From Ureibacillus acetophenoni (GTDB taxonomy: Bacteria > Bacillota > Bacilli > Bacillales_A > Planococcaceae), in NCBI RefSeq assembly GCF_900220965.1, contig NZ_OBQC01000009.1, forward strand, positions 1 to 64,000: DNA of 64,000 nt, given 5' to 3'. The position numbers and the translations under genes are program-made. The notes under the pieces were generated by a model. That model did no database searches. It worked only from the letters and a program-made list of their open reading frames with translations, and was not told where the DNA came from. Shown here one piece after another: positions 9,799-18,791 of this stretch. Within the stretch, counting starts at the first letter, position 1. The number at the start of each line of letters is the position of its first letter.

Positions 9799-9992
9799 AA
9801 TAAACGGAAAAATTCCGCTTAATTGGAAATTAAAATTGAAAATAGCCAAAATAGCCGGAGAAATTCCGGTTATTAACTTAAAAACCGTAAAAAAGCGACG
9901 TTTTATTTCACTTAGGCGGAGATTTTCCGCTTATTCTCCCCCAAATCAAGCATCATTTCACCTTTAACCGGAAAACCTCCGCTTATTTTTTT
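9799..9992. repeat. Four-palindrome intergenic element, copy B
   Basis: Homologous to copy A including the linkers (TTGGAAATT, then CGTTTTATTTCA). Palindromes lie at about 9799-9824, 9848-9874, 9909-9936 and 9962-9992, spacing 49, 61 and 53. Where copy A has GGG/CCC arms this copy has CGG/CCG arms, so the arms changed together. The gap 9706-10134 otherwise holds only the GNAT terminator and the next promoter. Confidence 0.75.
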
Positions 9993-10070
9993 ATCCATTC
10001 AAATTCAATATTGATGTTTACATTAAATCAATAACTTTTATCAAATTGTCATCTTTTTACACCTCATTGA

Positions 10071-10084
10071 ATAACATACGTTAT
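10071..10084. promoter_or_regulatory. Short inverted repeat upstream of tetR, candidate operator
   Basis: ATAAC and GTTAT flank a 4-base centre (10071-10084), 50 bases before the TetR start. TetR proteins commonly repress their own operon through such sites; the assignment is inferred. Confidence 0.3.
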
Positions 10085-10134
10085 ATAACACCTGATTCAT
10101 ATCATCTGATTTATAACAAGAAAGGAACGTAATC

Positions 10135-10713
10135 ATGCCACCAAAGAAAAAATTTACGAAAGAACAAATTATTGACGCTGCATTTGAGATTGCAAAAAAT
10201 GAGGGGTTGTCTAACATTACGATTCGAAAAGTGGCAGAGCATTTGGGGAGCTCCATTGCGCCGATTTATGTCAATTTCAAAACGATTGATGAGTTAATCG
10301 AGGCGGTCATGCAAAAGGTGAATGAACTAAGTTTTGAAATGTTAGGGGAAGTGAATTCAGGAACACCATTCCTTGACATTGGGATTGCTAGCCTTCGTTT
10401 TGCGAGAGATTATCCGGTTCTGTTTCAGGACTTTGTCTTCAGTCAAAACAAAATTAACCATAATTACGATGAAAATATGGGGGCCAGTTTAATCGAACAA
10501 ATGAAAGGTGATGAAGATCTAAAAGGATTTTCAACTGAAGAGTTGATGACCATTTTCATGAAAATGCGCATTTTTACAACGGGTCTTTCCATCATGGTTG
10601 CTGGAGGAATGCTTCCGGAAGAGTTTAATGAAGAAATGGGAATTGAGTTGATGAAGAGTATGGCCAATGACGTGATTACGTCTGCCTATAACCATAAGAA
10701 CGAGACTTTATAA
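10135..10713 (+). CDS. TetR/AcrR-family transcriptional regulator
   Basis: 192 residues. The N-terminal helix-turn-helix is typical: FTKEQIIDAAFEIAKNEGLS, then ITIRKVAEHLGSSIAPIYVNFKTIDEL. The C-terminal helical ligand domain (WxxF-like RFARDYPVLFQDF) is the broad TetR_C type. AAAGGAACG lies before the ATG. The serine hydrolase gene follows after 22 bases, so the two form an operon, probably autoregulated. The ligand is unknown. Confidence 0.9.
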   Translation: MPPKKKFTKEQIIDAAFEIAKNEGLSNITIRKVAEHLGSSIAPIYVNFKTIDELIEAVMQKVNELSFEMLGEVNSGTPFLDIGIASLRFARDYPVLFQDFVFSQNKINHNYDENMGASLIEQMKGDEDLKGFSTEELMTIFMKMRIFTTGLSIMVAGGMLPEEFNEEMGIELMKSMANDVITSAYNHKNETL

Positions 10714-10735
10714 AATAATAAGGAGGCTTATCGGG

Positions 10736-12664
10736 TTGAAACTTATCAAACCCTTACTAATTGTTTGTATGTTTTTTCTGTTCATGTTTACTTCTATTCA
10801 TTCGATTAGTGCGAGAAGTGCTACTGATTTTTCGGACATTGAAACGTTTATGGATGGATTCATACAGAAAAAAATGGATGAAGACAATATTCCAAATCTA
10901 ACAGTTTCCTTAGTAGCTGATGGAGATGTTGTTTTTGCGAAGGGGTATGGTTTTGCAAATATCAATGAGCAAACGGAGGTAAACCCAGAGACAACGATGT
11001 TTCGTCTTGGGTCTGTATCGAAACTTTTCACTTGGACCGCCATCATGCAGCTTGTGGAGCAAGGAAAACTGGATCTTCACACGGATATTAATCAATACTT
11101 AGATTTTGATATCCCAGCTACTCTTGTAGTAGGAGCGAATAAGGAACAGCCAAATCCAATTACGCTTTTTCATTTAATGACTCATACACCTGGATTTGAG
11201 GATTATTCAAGTTCTATCTATAAACTTTCAGCGGAAGAGATGCCTACGCTTGAACAATATGTAAAAGAGTATTTGCCAGAAAGAGTATATCCACCAGGAG
11301 AAGTAATAGCTTACTCTAATTATGGAACGGCTTTGGCTGGGTACATTGTGGAGAAAGTTTCGGGTATACCTTATTCGGAATATATAAAAGAAAATATTTT
11401 TAACCCCCTTGAGATGAACTACAGTACGTTTCAACAACCATTACCTAAAGATTTATCTACAAATCTAGCACAGTCATATAGGTGGATCGGTGGAGAATAC
11501 AAAGAAGGAAGTTTTGAGTATGTTCCATCAGCTGCCGGAAGTATGAGTAGTAGTGCAATGGATATGGCAAAATTTATGCAAATGTATCTTGAAGGTGGTA
11601 GTTTTAATGATATAAAGATTTTAGATGATGCAACCGTTCAGGAAATGTTCCAACAACAATTTACCGCTCATCCTACTTTAGATGGAATGACTTTAGGGTT
11701 TATGGAAATGACAATGAATGATAGAAAAATTCTCAATCATAATGGAAATACGACACTATTTGATGCAGGACTGTATTTATTACCAGATGAAAATGTTGGT
11801 CTATTTATTTCTTATAGTGGAAGCAATTTTTTAACACATAAAGAACTTTTCCAGGCATTCATGGACCATTATTTCCCCTCAGACAAAAGTGTTACAGTAA
11901 CGCCGATGAAAAGTGGGGACTCTAGCAAGTTTGTTGGGGAATATCAACAAAATAGGAGGAGCTTTACGGATCCAGATAAGTTTCTAAGTTTAACGATGGG
12001 AAAAGTCCTAGTCCAGAAGGATGATTCAGGGGATTTATTAGTTACCATAAACGGAAACACGAATCGATTTGTTGAGGTTGAACCTTTTATATACAAAAAT
12101 ATGCGTGAAGAAATGTCTTATGATGCTTATGGTGAATTTAATACGATCGTATTTCAAACAGATCAATTTGGGAATATAATGCTCACAACAGATGGACCTA
12201 TGAGCTATTCAAAGGCACCATGGTATGCTTCGAGTGGATTTACATTTTTATCATTAATTCTAGTAATCTTAACTTTTGTTGGAAGTCTTCTATTCTGGGG
12301 AATTAAAGCATTAGTGCGACGGAAACGGAAAACGTCTCAACCTAAAATAGAGGTATTTGGGAAAAGAATGGCAATTACTGCAGGAATACTGCTGTTGTTT
12401 TTATTGGCCAGCATTATCGTCACTGGGGCACCGGACCCACTCTATCAACTACCAAAAGTTGCAATGGGCATAGAACCTGCATGGAGCCTAATTGTTAATG
12501 TCATTCCAATCCTTTTAATGATGTCAGCTTTGGCAATGCTTATCTATGTTGTTTACCTTTGGTCGAAAAAATATTGTAGCATCATTCAACGCATTCATTT
12601 TACATGGTTAGTTCTCATGAACATGCATTTAATTTGGATTTTTTGGTATTGGCAGTTGTTTTAA
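10736..12664 (+). CDS. Membrane-anchored beta-lactamase-family serine hydrolase
   Basis: 642 residues starting at TTG, with AGGAGG nine bases upstream. A signal peptide or anchor (residues 1-26) is followed by a class C beta-lactamase/PBP fold: catalytic Ser93 and Lys96 in LGSVSKLF, Tyr-x-Asn in AYSNYGT near residue 193, and HNGN as the third motif. A C-terminal part of about 150 residues holds three or four membrane segments. Family members are D-aminopeptidases, esterases or penicillin-binding-like proteins; the substrate cannot be told. It is co-transcribed with TetR. Confidence 0.88.
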   Translation: MKLIKPLLIVCMFFLFMFTSIHSISARSATDFSDIETFMDGFIQKKMDEDNIPNLTVSLVADGDVVFAKGYGFANINEQTEVNPETTMFRLGSVSKLFTWTAIMQLVEQGKLDLHTDINQYLDFDIPATLVVGANKEQPNPITLFHLMTHTPGFEDYSSSIYKLSAEEMPTLEQYVKEYLPERVYPPGEVIAYSNYGTALAGYIVEKVSGIPYSEYIKENIFNPLEMNYSTFQQPLPKDLSTNLAQSYRWIGGEYKEGSFEYVPSAAGSMSSSAMDMAKFMQMYLEGGSFNDIKILDDATVQEMFQQQFTAHPTLDGMTLGFMEMTMNDRKILNHNGNTTLFDAGLYLLPDENVGLFISYSGSNFLTHKELFQAFMDHYFPSDKSVTVTPMKSGDSSKFVGEYQQNRRSFTDPDKFLSLTMGKVLVQKDDSGDLLVTINGNTNRFVEVEPFIYKNMREEMSYDAYGEFNTIVFQTDQFGNIMLTTDGPMSYSKAPWYASSGFTFLSLILVILTFVGSLLFWGIKALVRRKRKTSQPKIEVFGKRMAITAGILLLFLLASIIVTGAPDPLYQLPKVAMGIEPAWSLIVNVIPILLMMSALAMLIYVVYLWSKKYCSIIQRIHFTWLVLMNMHLIWIFWYWQLF

Positions 12665-12730
12665 AAAATCTTGTATATCATTGCAACAAAGATTTCCCAA
12701 TTACACAGTTGTTGGATTTAAAATAAATGA

Positions 12731-12763
12731 GGTCTGCTCTAAAAAAGAGCAGACCCGTTTTTG
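12731..12763 (+). terminator. Terminator after the serine hydrolase gene
   Basis: GGTCTGCTCT (12731-12740) pairs perfectly with AGAGCAGACC (12746-12755), then CGTTTTTG. Confidence 0.88.
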
Positions 12764-12835
12764 TATACCCGCTATGATATAATAAAAAGTAAATCAGATA
12801 TGTTAGACTCTGATGATTAATAGGAGGTACAAACC

Positions 12836-12958
12836 ATGTCAAAATTGATGAAGATTGCAAAACTACTTAATAATCCTAAAGTGAGAAAAGCGATTATAGA
12901 AAAAGGTGTACCTCTAATAAAGAATGAAATTGAAAAGAGAAAAAATAAAACGAAGTAA
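12836..12958 (+). CDS. Small basic protein, 40 residues, unknown function
   Basis: A short gene supported by a strong TAGGAGGT seven bases before the ATG and by its isolation between two terminators. The product begins MSKLMKIAKLL and ends with a Lys/Arg-rich tail (EKRKNKTK); it is predicted helical and basic, with no membrane segment. I do not recognise a family. Confidence 0.6.
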   Translation: MSKLMKIAKLLNNPKVRKAIIEKGVPLIKNEIEKRKNKTK

Positions 12959-13060
12959 TTGTCTTTGTTCGATGGAAAATCACGCAATCAGACACGTTTC
13001 TGAAATAAGGAAAATATCATTGAAATGCAACTTCTTGCATTATCATAACTCAACATAAAA

Positions 13061-13097
13061 AATGGATTGTCTATAACGGGACAATCCATTATCTTTT
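13061..13097. terminator. Bidirectional terminator between small protein and stress flavoprotein genes
   Basis: AATGGATTGTC (13061-13071) pairs with GACAATCCATT (13080-13090), with T-rich sequence after it and A-rich sequence before it. It ends the convergent gene at 13097. Confidence 0.8.
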
Positions 13098-13582
13098 TAA
13101 TTTAGTTCTAACGTTTCATTAATGTCTGTCGATTGAGAACTTTGCCCTGTCATGCGTTTGTAGAAATAAGCAACCTTTTTAATGAGATTTCCTGATTCCC
13201 AATATTCGGCTGCTTCTACTTTTACCTTTATTAAAATAACGTTAGGATCATCATAAGAAGTTTGCATGATATTATCGTACACTTTACTCCACAGTTCCTT
13301 TTTCTTTCCTAAATCTTCAACAATTTCAGCTCTTCCTCGTACGGATACATAAGATTTACCTACATAGGCTACGTTGACATGTTGATCATGTTGTATTTCA
13401 TCATACTTATCCGTATCTTTTTTAGTGAAAAACCATAAGTCACCATCAAACTCTACTTCTTGTGTTTTCATAGGACGAGATACAAGCCCTTCATCAGTAG
13501 CAGTCGTCAACATAGCTATGTCTATATCTTTAATTAAGTCTCTTAATGTTTCAATTTCTTCTTGATTCATCATGTTAGACAA
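13097..13582 (-). CDS. Pyridoxamine 5'-phosphate oxidase-fold protein (general stress protein 26-like)
   Basis: About 161 residues with the split-barrel flavin-binding fold: IAMLTTATDEGLVSRPM, then DLWFFTKKDTDKYDEI, NVAYVGKSYVSVRGRAEI and a C-terminal AAEYWES. This matches the general stress 26 group, which binds FMN or F420-like cofactors; physiological role is unclear. The start is uncertain: TTG at 13597, TTG at 13582 with AGAGG five bases upstream (chosen), or ATG at 13573. It is convergent with the small protein at 12836. Confidence 0.82.
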   Translation of the reverse strand: MSNMMNQEEIETLRDLIKDIDIAMLTTATDEGLVSRPMKTQEVEFDGDLWFFTKKDTDKYDEIQHDQHVNVAYVGKSYVSVRGRAEIVEDLGKKKELWSKVYDNIMQTSYDDPNVILIKVKVEAAEYWESGNLIKKVAYFYKRMTGQSSQSTDINETLELN

Positions 13583-13588
13583 ATTCAC

Positions 13589-13797
13589 CTCTTTCAAATT
13601 TATACTACCCTCTAAAAAAGCATTTATTCAGGTGTATAGGAATATTCAAAAGTGGCATTCCAATGTAGTCCAAACATTTGAAATATATGTTCATAATAAC
13701 TTTTTAGACTTTCTAGAACAGGCAAAGCTGATTAAAAGTTTTGCTGGTTATGAAACTAAGAGGAGTTAAAGATTCGGCTGCTTCTCACAAACGTAAA
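13589..13797. repeat. Long imperfect direct repeat, left copy (relic of the traX upstream region)
   Basis: By eye this segment matches 15607-15824 along its length. Shared landmarks are CTCTTTCA, TTTATACTACCCTCT, TTCATAATAAC, TTTTAGACT, GGTTATGAAA-like, AGAGGAGTTA, GATTCG and CTCACAAACG. In the right copy the last landmarks are the ribosome site and first codons of traX; here the traX frame does not continue. The remainder of the gap to 13999 shows only an AT-rich promoter-like stretch. Confidence 0.7.
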
Positions 13798-13999
13798 ATT
13801 TTCTTCCCATGTATCTATCTTCCCAATATGTTCATGAAACAATGAGTTAAGTTTCACCAGCACATTGATACCTTATTCAAACCTACGAATTATACTATGA
13901 TACAATGGAAATTAAATATAAGATTAGAATGAGACTAGTAATTGAGAGTTGCTTTGACTGTTATTGTCAGAGGTGAACTCTATGTAAAAGAGGGGTAAA

Positions 14000-15133
14000 A
14001 TGGTAGTAGATAATAAAAGTAATAAGAGTAAGTTCGTAGGAATTACCTCAATAGCAGATGGATTATCCACATTAAAAGTCGCAGAACTTCAAGACATCAG
14101 GAGAAAACTAAAAATAAAAAATGTAAGTTCTTTAAAAAAGGCAGAGTTGATACAATATTTGGCAGAGGCAATTCCATTCCATCTTAAAAACATTATCAGA
14201 TTGTACGATGAACGTCGTTTATTTTTAATAAAAAGCATGATTGCCAACAAAGGTATGATTACCGTAAAAAATTTAGAAATCGAGGAGTTAGAGTATTTCC
14301 GAAAAACAGGCTTTACATTTATGAGTTATTCGAATGGTAATCAGGCCATTATAATTCCTTTAGACCTAATGCACACTTTCGAGGAAATTGTTCGTGACGA
14401 AACGGTGCTTTATGATATTAAGCGAAACACAGAATGGATCAAGATCACCCGTGGTTTACTCTATTATTATGGAGTAGTGCCGCAAGATAAATTAGTTGAT
14501 TTAGTTGAAAAATATGCACCCATTCACCCTTATTACCTTGATTTCAATCAAGTTATTTTTGATGCGATGGATTACAACCAAGAAATTAACTTTGACAGGT
14601 ACGGTTTTTCCTTCTGGGAAGTGTTGGAGCCATTAAACATCTTAGAGGAGCAGGCATCTAGAAAGGGTATTGATTACTACCCATTCACAAAAGAACAGCT
14701 TCTTGAAGCAGGTGAAACGGATTTTGTAGAGCACCCAAAGGGGTATTCCCAACTATTAGCGCTTTTTACTAAGGAGTATGGGATGTCTAAGCAAGAGGCA
14801 ACGGAGCTTATTGAGGAATGTGTTTTGCAAGTGAAATTAGGCAATTTACCTAGTCAGCTTCTTCAATATTTACAAACTCAACTGACATTCGAAAGCTTAG
14901 AAGCTGTGCAAAGACTAGTGGATGCTTTGATTATTCTAATGAATAATACACGGGAATGGTACTTAAAAGGGTACACATCCTTAGAATTATCCTTACAAGA
15001 TAAGAAGGGGTTAAGCTCTTTATCCAATAAAAAAGGAGAGGTGATTCACCTTCATACTCTTCAAAAGGTTGGTAGAAATGAACCTTGTCCATGTGGTAGT
15101 GGGAAAAAATATAAGAAATGTTGCGGAAACTGA
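14000..15133 (+). CDS. SEC-C metal-binding protein with Rho-N/SAP-like N-terminus
   Basis: 377 residues. Residues about 24-55 ([17 protein letters not shown], then [10 protein letters not shown]) resemble the Rho N-terminal/SAP-like nucleic-acid-binding motif. The middle is a helical region without recognised motif. The end is a textbook SEC-C zinc motif, [19 protein letters not shown]. Proteins of this build are common in Firmicutes and of unknown function. AGAGGGG lies five bases before the ATG. It sits inside the segment bounded by the long direct repeat. Confidence 0.8.
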   Translation: MVVDNKSNKSKFVGITSIADGLSTLKVAELQDIRRKLKIKNVSSLKKAELIQYLAEAIPFHLKNIIRLYDERRLFLIKSMIANKGMITVKNLEIEELEYFRKTGFTFMSYSNGNQAIIIPLDLMHTFEEIVRDETVLYDIKRNTEWIKITRGLLYYYGVVPQDKLVDLVEKYAPIHPYYLDFNQVIFDAMDYNQEINFDRYGFSFWEVLEPLNILEEQASRKGIDYYPFTKEQLLEAGETDFVEHPKGYSQLLALFTKEYGMSKQEATELIEECVLQVKLGNLPSQLLQYLQTQLTFESLEAVQRLVDALIILMNNTREWYLKGYTSLELSLQDKKGLSSLSNKKGEVIHLHTLQKVGRNEPCPCGSGKKYKKCCGN

Positions 15134-15246
15134 ATGTTAGAAAAGCAATAAAATGAAAAAAATTAATGGGAAGATAAAGAAATTATACAGATTTCGAGAT
15201 TGTAAATTTTCCTCACAATATATCCTAAAAAAGGAGATTCAGAGTT

Positions 15247-15477
15247 GTGGCAAAAAGTAATTCACAGGATTGGGTAGAGGCTAAAAAAAGATGCAGACTG
15301 AATGATACTGATATACAAATGGCTAAGAGGTTAGGGATGACACCAAAGAGTTTAATAAAAAATATCCCCACACCTAATCAACAGTGGAAAGCCCCCGTAA
15401 AAGTGTGGATTCGTGATTTATATGAAGAAAAGTTCAATCGGGATAAGGTGACAGGTTCCTCGTCTAAGCCATTTTAG
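15247..15477 (+). CDS. Conserved small protein of unknown function (76 residues)
   Basis: GTG start with AAGGAG ten bases upstream. The product begins MAKSNSQDWVEAKKRC and contains LGMTPKSLIKNIP and WKAPVKVWIRDLYEEKF, a pattern I associate with short hypothetical proteins of Bacilli without assigned role. It is soluble and basic. It follows the SEC-C gene by 113 bases on the same strand. Confidence 0.65.
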   Translation: MAKSNSQDWVEAKKRCRLNDTDIQMAKRLGMTPKSLIKNIPTPNQQWKAPVKVWIRDLYEEKFNRDKVTGSSSKPF

Positions 15478-15478
15478 A

Positions 15479-15606
15479 CTTAATAGGGACAAACCTATCC
15501 CACTTGGGAATTCCTACCGCTATAAAAAACGGGTTTTGGTAGGTGAATCAGCTATCACTATCGATGACGGTACAAACCCCACTTCTTTAGAGGTGGGAGT
15601 AGTCAG
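15479..15606 (+). mobile_element. Probable IS200/IS605-type right-end remnant
   Basis: No tnpA or tnpB is present, but the sequence looks like the 3' end of a tnpB-containing element: a GGGAC..CCTATCCCACTTGGGAATTCC stretch, then GGTGAATCAGC and a terminal hairpin CCCACTTCT-TT-AGAGGTGGG (15578-15597), as in IS605-type right ends. Omega-type guide RNAs normally overlap this region, so this may be a fossil. The homology of the right long direct repeat begins at its edge. Basis is pattern memory, not alignment. Confidence 0.55.
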
Positions 15607-15824
15607 CTCTTTCATATTTATACTACCCTCTATAAAAACATTTCCTCAGTAGTATCGGATTACTCAAAAGTTGCTTCCAATAAGTACTCCAGCGAAATTT
15701 AAATATTTTTTCATAATAACATTTTAGACTCTTTAAAACAGGGAACACTAATAGAAAGTTTTACTCGTTATGAAAAAAATATTTAAGAGGAGTTAGAGGA
15801 TTCGATGCTGCTCACAAACGCAAA
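15607..15824. repeat. Long imperfect direct repeat, right copy (traX upstream region)
   Basis: Counterpart of 13589-13797. It contains the ribosome site and first codons of traX at its right edge and abuts the IS605-type end at its left edge. The two copies bracket the SEC-C and 76-residue genes. Confidence 0.7.
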
Positions 15825-16524
15825 TGTAGTACAAAGAGAGATGACTTCTAACCAATTAAAATACATTGCGATTATTCTCATGTTTTTCGACCACCTATTT
15901 GCCGTTTTTATTGACCAAAGTAGTTTGGAAGGTGCGCTATCACGTATACCTGGAAGGATCGTAGCACCGATTATGTGTTATTTAATTGCTGAGGGATTCT
16001 TTTATACATCTAATGTCAATAAATACATTAAACGTTTACTAATCTTCTCTGCAATTTCTCATTTTCCATACGTCCTCTACTTTGGTATTCCATGGTGGAA
16101 AGGCACGAGTGTCTTTTGGTCGTTAGCTTTAGGGTTAATCGCATTAGCAGTGGTAAAAGGTACCAAGTATCCAGTTTACGTAAAAGTACTAGCGGTAATT
16201 GCGTGTTGTATATTGGCTGTTCCTGCTGATTGGTATTATATTGGCGTATTATGGATTCTGTTTTTTGGACTATTTAGGGGAGATATCGTAAAGCAATTGA
16301 TAAGCTTTGCTGTGATAGGTGTCCTCTTCCATGTTACCCATAGGATATACGATTTTGGTTGGTTATGGCTCAATCAATTAGGAATGTTTTTAGCTGTCCC
16401 ATTACTACTATTGTATAAAGGAAAACAAGGTAAGAAATCCAAAATTTTAAAATGGGGATTCTATATCTTTTATCCGTTGCATCTATTATTATTATATTAT
16501 ATCTATATAATAATTTACGCATAA
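15805..16524 (+). CDS. TraX-family membrane protein
   Basis: 239 residues with about six or seven membrane segments. The signatures MTSNQLKYIAIILMFFDHL, ISHFPYVLYFG and a late FYIFYPLHLLLLYYI are typical of TraX/acyltransferase-like integral membrane proteins; F-plasmid TraX acetylates pilin, while chromosomal homologues are of unknown substrate. The lipoprotein gene follows after 11 bases, so they are likely co-transcribed and may both act on the envelope. The ATG follows AGAGG closely. Confidence 0.8.
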   Translation: MLLTNANVVQREMTSNQLKYIAIILMFFDHLFAVFIDQSSLEGALSRIPGRIVAPIMCYLIAEGFFYTSNVNKYIKRLLIFSAISHFPYVLYFGIPWWKGTSVFWSLALGLIALAVVKGTKYPVYVKVLAVIACCILAVPADWYYIGVLWILFFGLFRGDIVKQLISFAVIGVLFHVTHRIYDFGWLWLNQLGMFLAVPLLLLYKGKQGKKSKILKWGFYIFYPLHLLLLYYIYIIIYA

Positions 16525-16535
16525 CGGGAGGGTAT

Positions 16536-17711
16536 ATGACAAGATTACTTCGTCGAAAAAATGCTATATTATTTCCACTTCTGTTGGCATTGATTTCACT
16601 AGTAACAGCCTGTTCAAACTCTACTAACGTAGAGGATATGGAAGATTCAAAAAGTGTATCAGAAAGTCCCGAAGATAAAATCCCGACTACTGTACAAATC
16701 CCACCTCCAACACCTGAGCATTACGTAGGAGATTTGGAATTGCCAGTAATAGGTGCGACAGGATTTACATCTGTACAGTTAGAGTTAAAGGAAGCTGCAA
16801 GTCTAGAGTCTGAAACAGTGCAGCTACTTGATGCAGGAACTGCTTTCGAGATTTTGCAGGAAGATGGCGACTGGTGGTTCATACAAAATGAAAAGTCAAC
16901 TGGATGGGTACTACATAAATATTGCTTTATCAATTTACCTGATGTAATCCCGTCCATTATTTATGATAATACAAATACTTATTCTGCTAAATATGTGTCT
17001 TCAGGAAAATCAATCCCAAATATAACAGGGGAACAGCTTTACCAAGGAAAAACGTTTAACAAGAGACTTGGAAAAGAAGAATTCATCGTTCCTGTTTTAT
17101 ATTCAATGTCGAAAAAAATCCATTTCGCACAGCAATACGCATTAGCAGATGGTAATTCTTTGCTCATTTATGAGGGGTATCGTCCTTTTTCAGCACAACA
17201 AGCTATTGTAAATGAATTAACGAAATTAGCTGCGGCAGATTTCGAAGTTGCTGCTGGTATAAGTTCCTCTCCATGGTCGATCGATTGGTTTATCGCAACA
17301 AACGTTTCGAATCATCAAGTTGGTTATGCAATTGATGTAAGTTTGGCAAAAGTTCACTCAAAAGAGGTCATCGTCATTGGAAATTACGCGGTTAATGAAA
17401 TCACCGATTATACCGAGTATACGATGCCTACACCAATTCACGAACTGAGCTTGGCATCGGCTACATTCGAGAAACCTGTAACGGCAGTTTCTGCGACGGC
17501 TTGGCGGGGTAATCAATTAGCTGACAATATGAACGAAGCCGCAATCAATTTACAAACTTACAATACTAAAGCAGGACTCACACCTTTAGCGTCCGAATGG
17601 TGGCACTTTAACGATTTAGATGCGTTAAATGAAGTGAAGGATAATAGTAGTGATGGAGGGTATGTTTTAACGAAAGTTTATAGTGTAGTACCTCCTAGCA
17701 AAAATAATTAA
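16536..17711 (+). CDS. Lipoprotein with SH3 domain and M15 (VanX-like) D-Ala-D-Ala peptidase domain
   Basis: 391 residues. The signal peptide ends in a lipobox VTAC. Residues about 75-125 form a bacterial SH3-like domain (LLDAGTAFEILQEDGDWWFI, ..GWVLHKYC). The catalytic part has EGYRPFSAQQ, SNHQVGYAIDV (the S-x-H-x-x-G-x-A-x-D zinc motif) and SEWWHFND (E-x-x-H), as in M15D VanX and related cell-wall D,D-peptidases. It should act outside the membrane on peptidoglycan stems. The frame stays open 84 bases upstream inside traX; GGGAGGG decides for the ATG at 16536. Confidence 0.85.
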   Translation: MTRLLRRKNAILFPLLLALISLVTACSNSTNVEDMEDSKSVSESPEDKIPTTVQIPPPTPEHYVGDLELPVIGATGFTSVQLELKEAASLESETVQLLDAGTAFEILQEDGDWWFIQNEKSTGWVLHKYCFINLPDVIPSIIYDNTNTYSAKYVSSGKSIPNITGEQLYQGKTFNKRLGKEEFIVPVLYSMSKKIHFAQQYALADGNSLLIYEGYRPFSAQQAIVNELTKLAAADFEVAAGISSSPWSIDWFIATNVSNHQVGYAIDVSLAKVHSKEVIVIGNYAVNEITDYTEYTMPTPIHELSLASATFEKPVTAVSATAWRGNQLADNMNEAAINLQTYNTKAGLTPLASEWWHFNDLDALNEVKDNSSDGGYVLTKVYSVVPPSKNN

Positions 17712-17721
17712 GAGTAACGAA

Positions 17722-17757
17722 GAAACCAATTTGAGAAATCAAGTTGGTTTCTTTTTG
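17722..17757 (+). terminator. Terminator after the M15 lipoprotein gene
   Basis: AGAAACCAATTTG (17722-17734) pairs with CAAGTTGGTTTCT (17740-17752) with one mismatch, then TTTTTG. Confidence 0.82.
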
Positions 17758-17762
17758 TAATT

Positions 17763-18280
17763 GACCGGAATACGCAAATAGGCGACCGGAAATCGCAAGT
17801 AAGCACCCGAAAATCGCAAATAAAGTACCAGAATTCGCAAGTAACTGAGAAATCGCAAATAGGCCTCCGGATATCGCAAATAAAGTATCGGGATTCGCAA
17901 GTAAGCACCCGAAAATCGCAAATAAAACACCAGAATTCGCAAGTAAATCAGGAAACGCAAATAGGCCTCCGGATATCGCAAATAAAGTATCGGGATTCGC
18001 AAGTAAGCACCCGAAAATCGCAAATAAAGTACCAGAACTCGCAAGTAACTGAGAAATCGCAAATAGGCCTCCGGATATCGCAAATAAAGTATCGGGATTC
18101 GCAAGTAAGCACCCGAAAATCGCAAATAAAACACCAGAATACGCAAGTAAATCAGGAAACGCAAATAGGCCTCCGGATATCGCAAATAGGGTACCGGAAA
18201 TCGCAAATAAAGTACAGAGATTAGCAAATAAGCACCCGAAAATCGCAAATAAAATACCAGAATTCGCAAGTAAATCAGAA
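17763..18280. repeat. Nested tandem repeat: 102-bp period built of about 21-bp subunits
   Basis: The marker AGGCCTCCGG recurs at 17861, 17963, 18065 and 18167, exactly 102 bases apart; the first partial unit begins near 17780. Each unit holds five degenerate subunits of the type TCGCAARTA..CCGRAW (four of 21 and one of 18 bases). Since 102 is a multiple of three, a long minus-strand frame stays open across it, but this is not a gene. The gap 17712-18338 contains nothing else but terminators. Confidence 0.85.
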
Positions 18281-18283
18281 AAT

Positions 18284-18328
18284 AAAAACTCCCCCTTACC
18301 AACGTGAAATTGGTAAGGGGGAGTTTTT
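18284..18328. terminator. Strong bidirectional terminator
   Basis: Nineteen bases at 18284-18302 pair perfectly with 18310-18328 around a 7-base loop (AAAAACTCCCCC.. / ..GGGGGAGTTTTT). It ends the minus-strand gene at 18339 and shields the tandem repeat. Confidence 0.9.
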
Positions 18329-18338
18329 GTTTATGAAT

Positions 18339-18764
18339 TCACCCAACCGTAATATTCACTTTCACTTTCGATTCATTTCGCTCGATTTCTTGGATATTCC
18401 AATTTCCAGAAATGAATTGTTTAATGCCAGCTAATTGCTCATCCGAAATTTCTAAGTTAAGGTATCCGTTTTCTACTTGCTCATAGTCACTTTCGGTAAT
18501 TTGGAATTTTAATCTCATCAGGTTTTTCAGTCCATTTCTTGTAACGAAACTAACTTTATAACCTTCTCCAATAATGGATTTAAATGCTTCTTCGTCCTCA
18601 GCAAGTTCTATTAGTCTTTCAAACTTAAAGTCTTTAGAAAACACTTTCCACGTATCCACATCTTTATTAAGTGTTTTTTGTATTAATTCCTCATTTGATA
18701 CTCCGTTACTTCGAACTGTTTCAATGATAAATGCATCCATTAAATTGATTGTATTTAATGTCAT
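18339..18764 (-). CDS. Hypothetical protein, 141 residues
   Basis: Not recognised. The product is soluble and acidic, with an N-terminal helical region (NTINLMDAFIIETVRSNG) and a C-terminal strand-rich end (VKVNITVG). AGGAGG lies seven bases before the ATG. It follows the M20D gene by 27 bases on the same strand and shares its terminator, so the two form an operon; a role linked to that hydrolase is possible but unproven. Confidence 0.7.
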   Translation of the reverse strand: MTLNTINLMDAFIIETVRSNGVSNEELIQKTLNKDVDTWKVFSKDFKFERLIELAEDEEAFKSIIGEGYKVSFVTRNGLKNLMRLKFQITESDYEQVENGYLNLEISDEQLAGIKQFISGNWNIQEIERNESKVKVNITVG

Positions 18765-18791
18765 GTTGGGTCCTCCTATCGCTGTAGGCTA

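Noticed and set aside
13572-13769. 65-codon plus-strand frame
   Set aside because: It overlaps the start of the stress flavoprotein gene and lies in the degraded direct repeat; no ribosome site.
17763-18280. Possible CRISPR array
   Set aside because: The units have no invariant repeat separated by unique spacers; all parts of each unit recur in the next, and no cas genes are near.
17739-18302. 187-codon minus-strand frame with repeated YLRFSGAYLRIP-like units
   Set aside because: It is produced by the 102-base tandem repeat, starts at a TTG inside a terminator stem and has no ribosome site.
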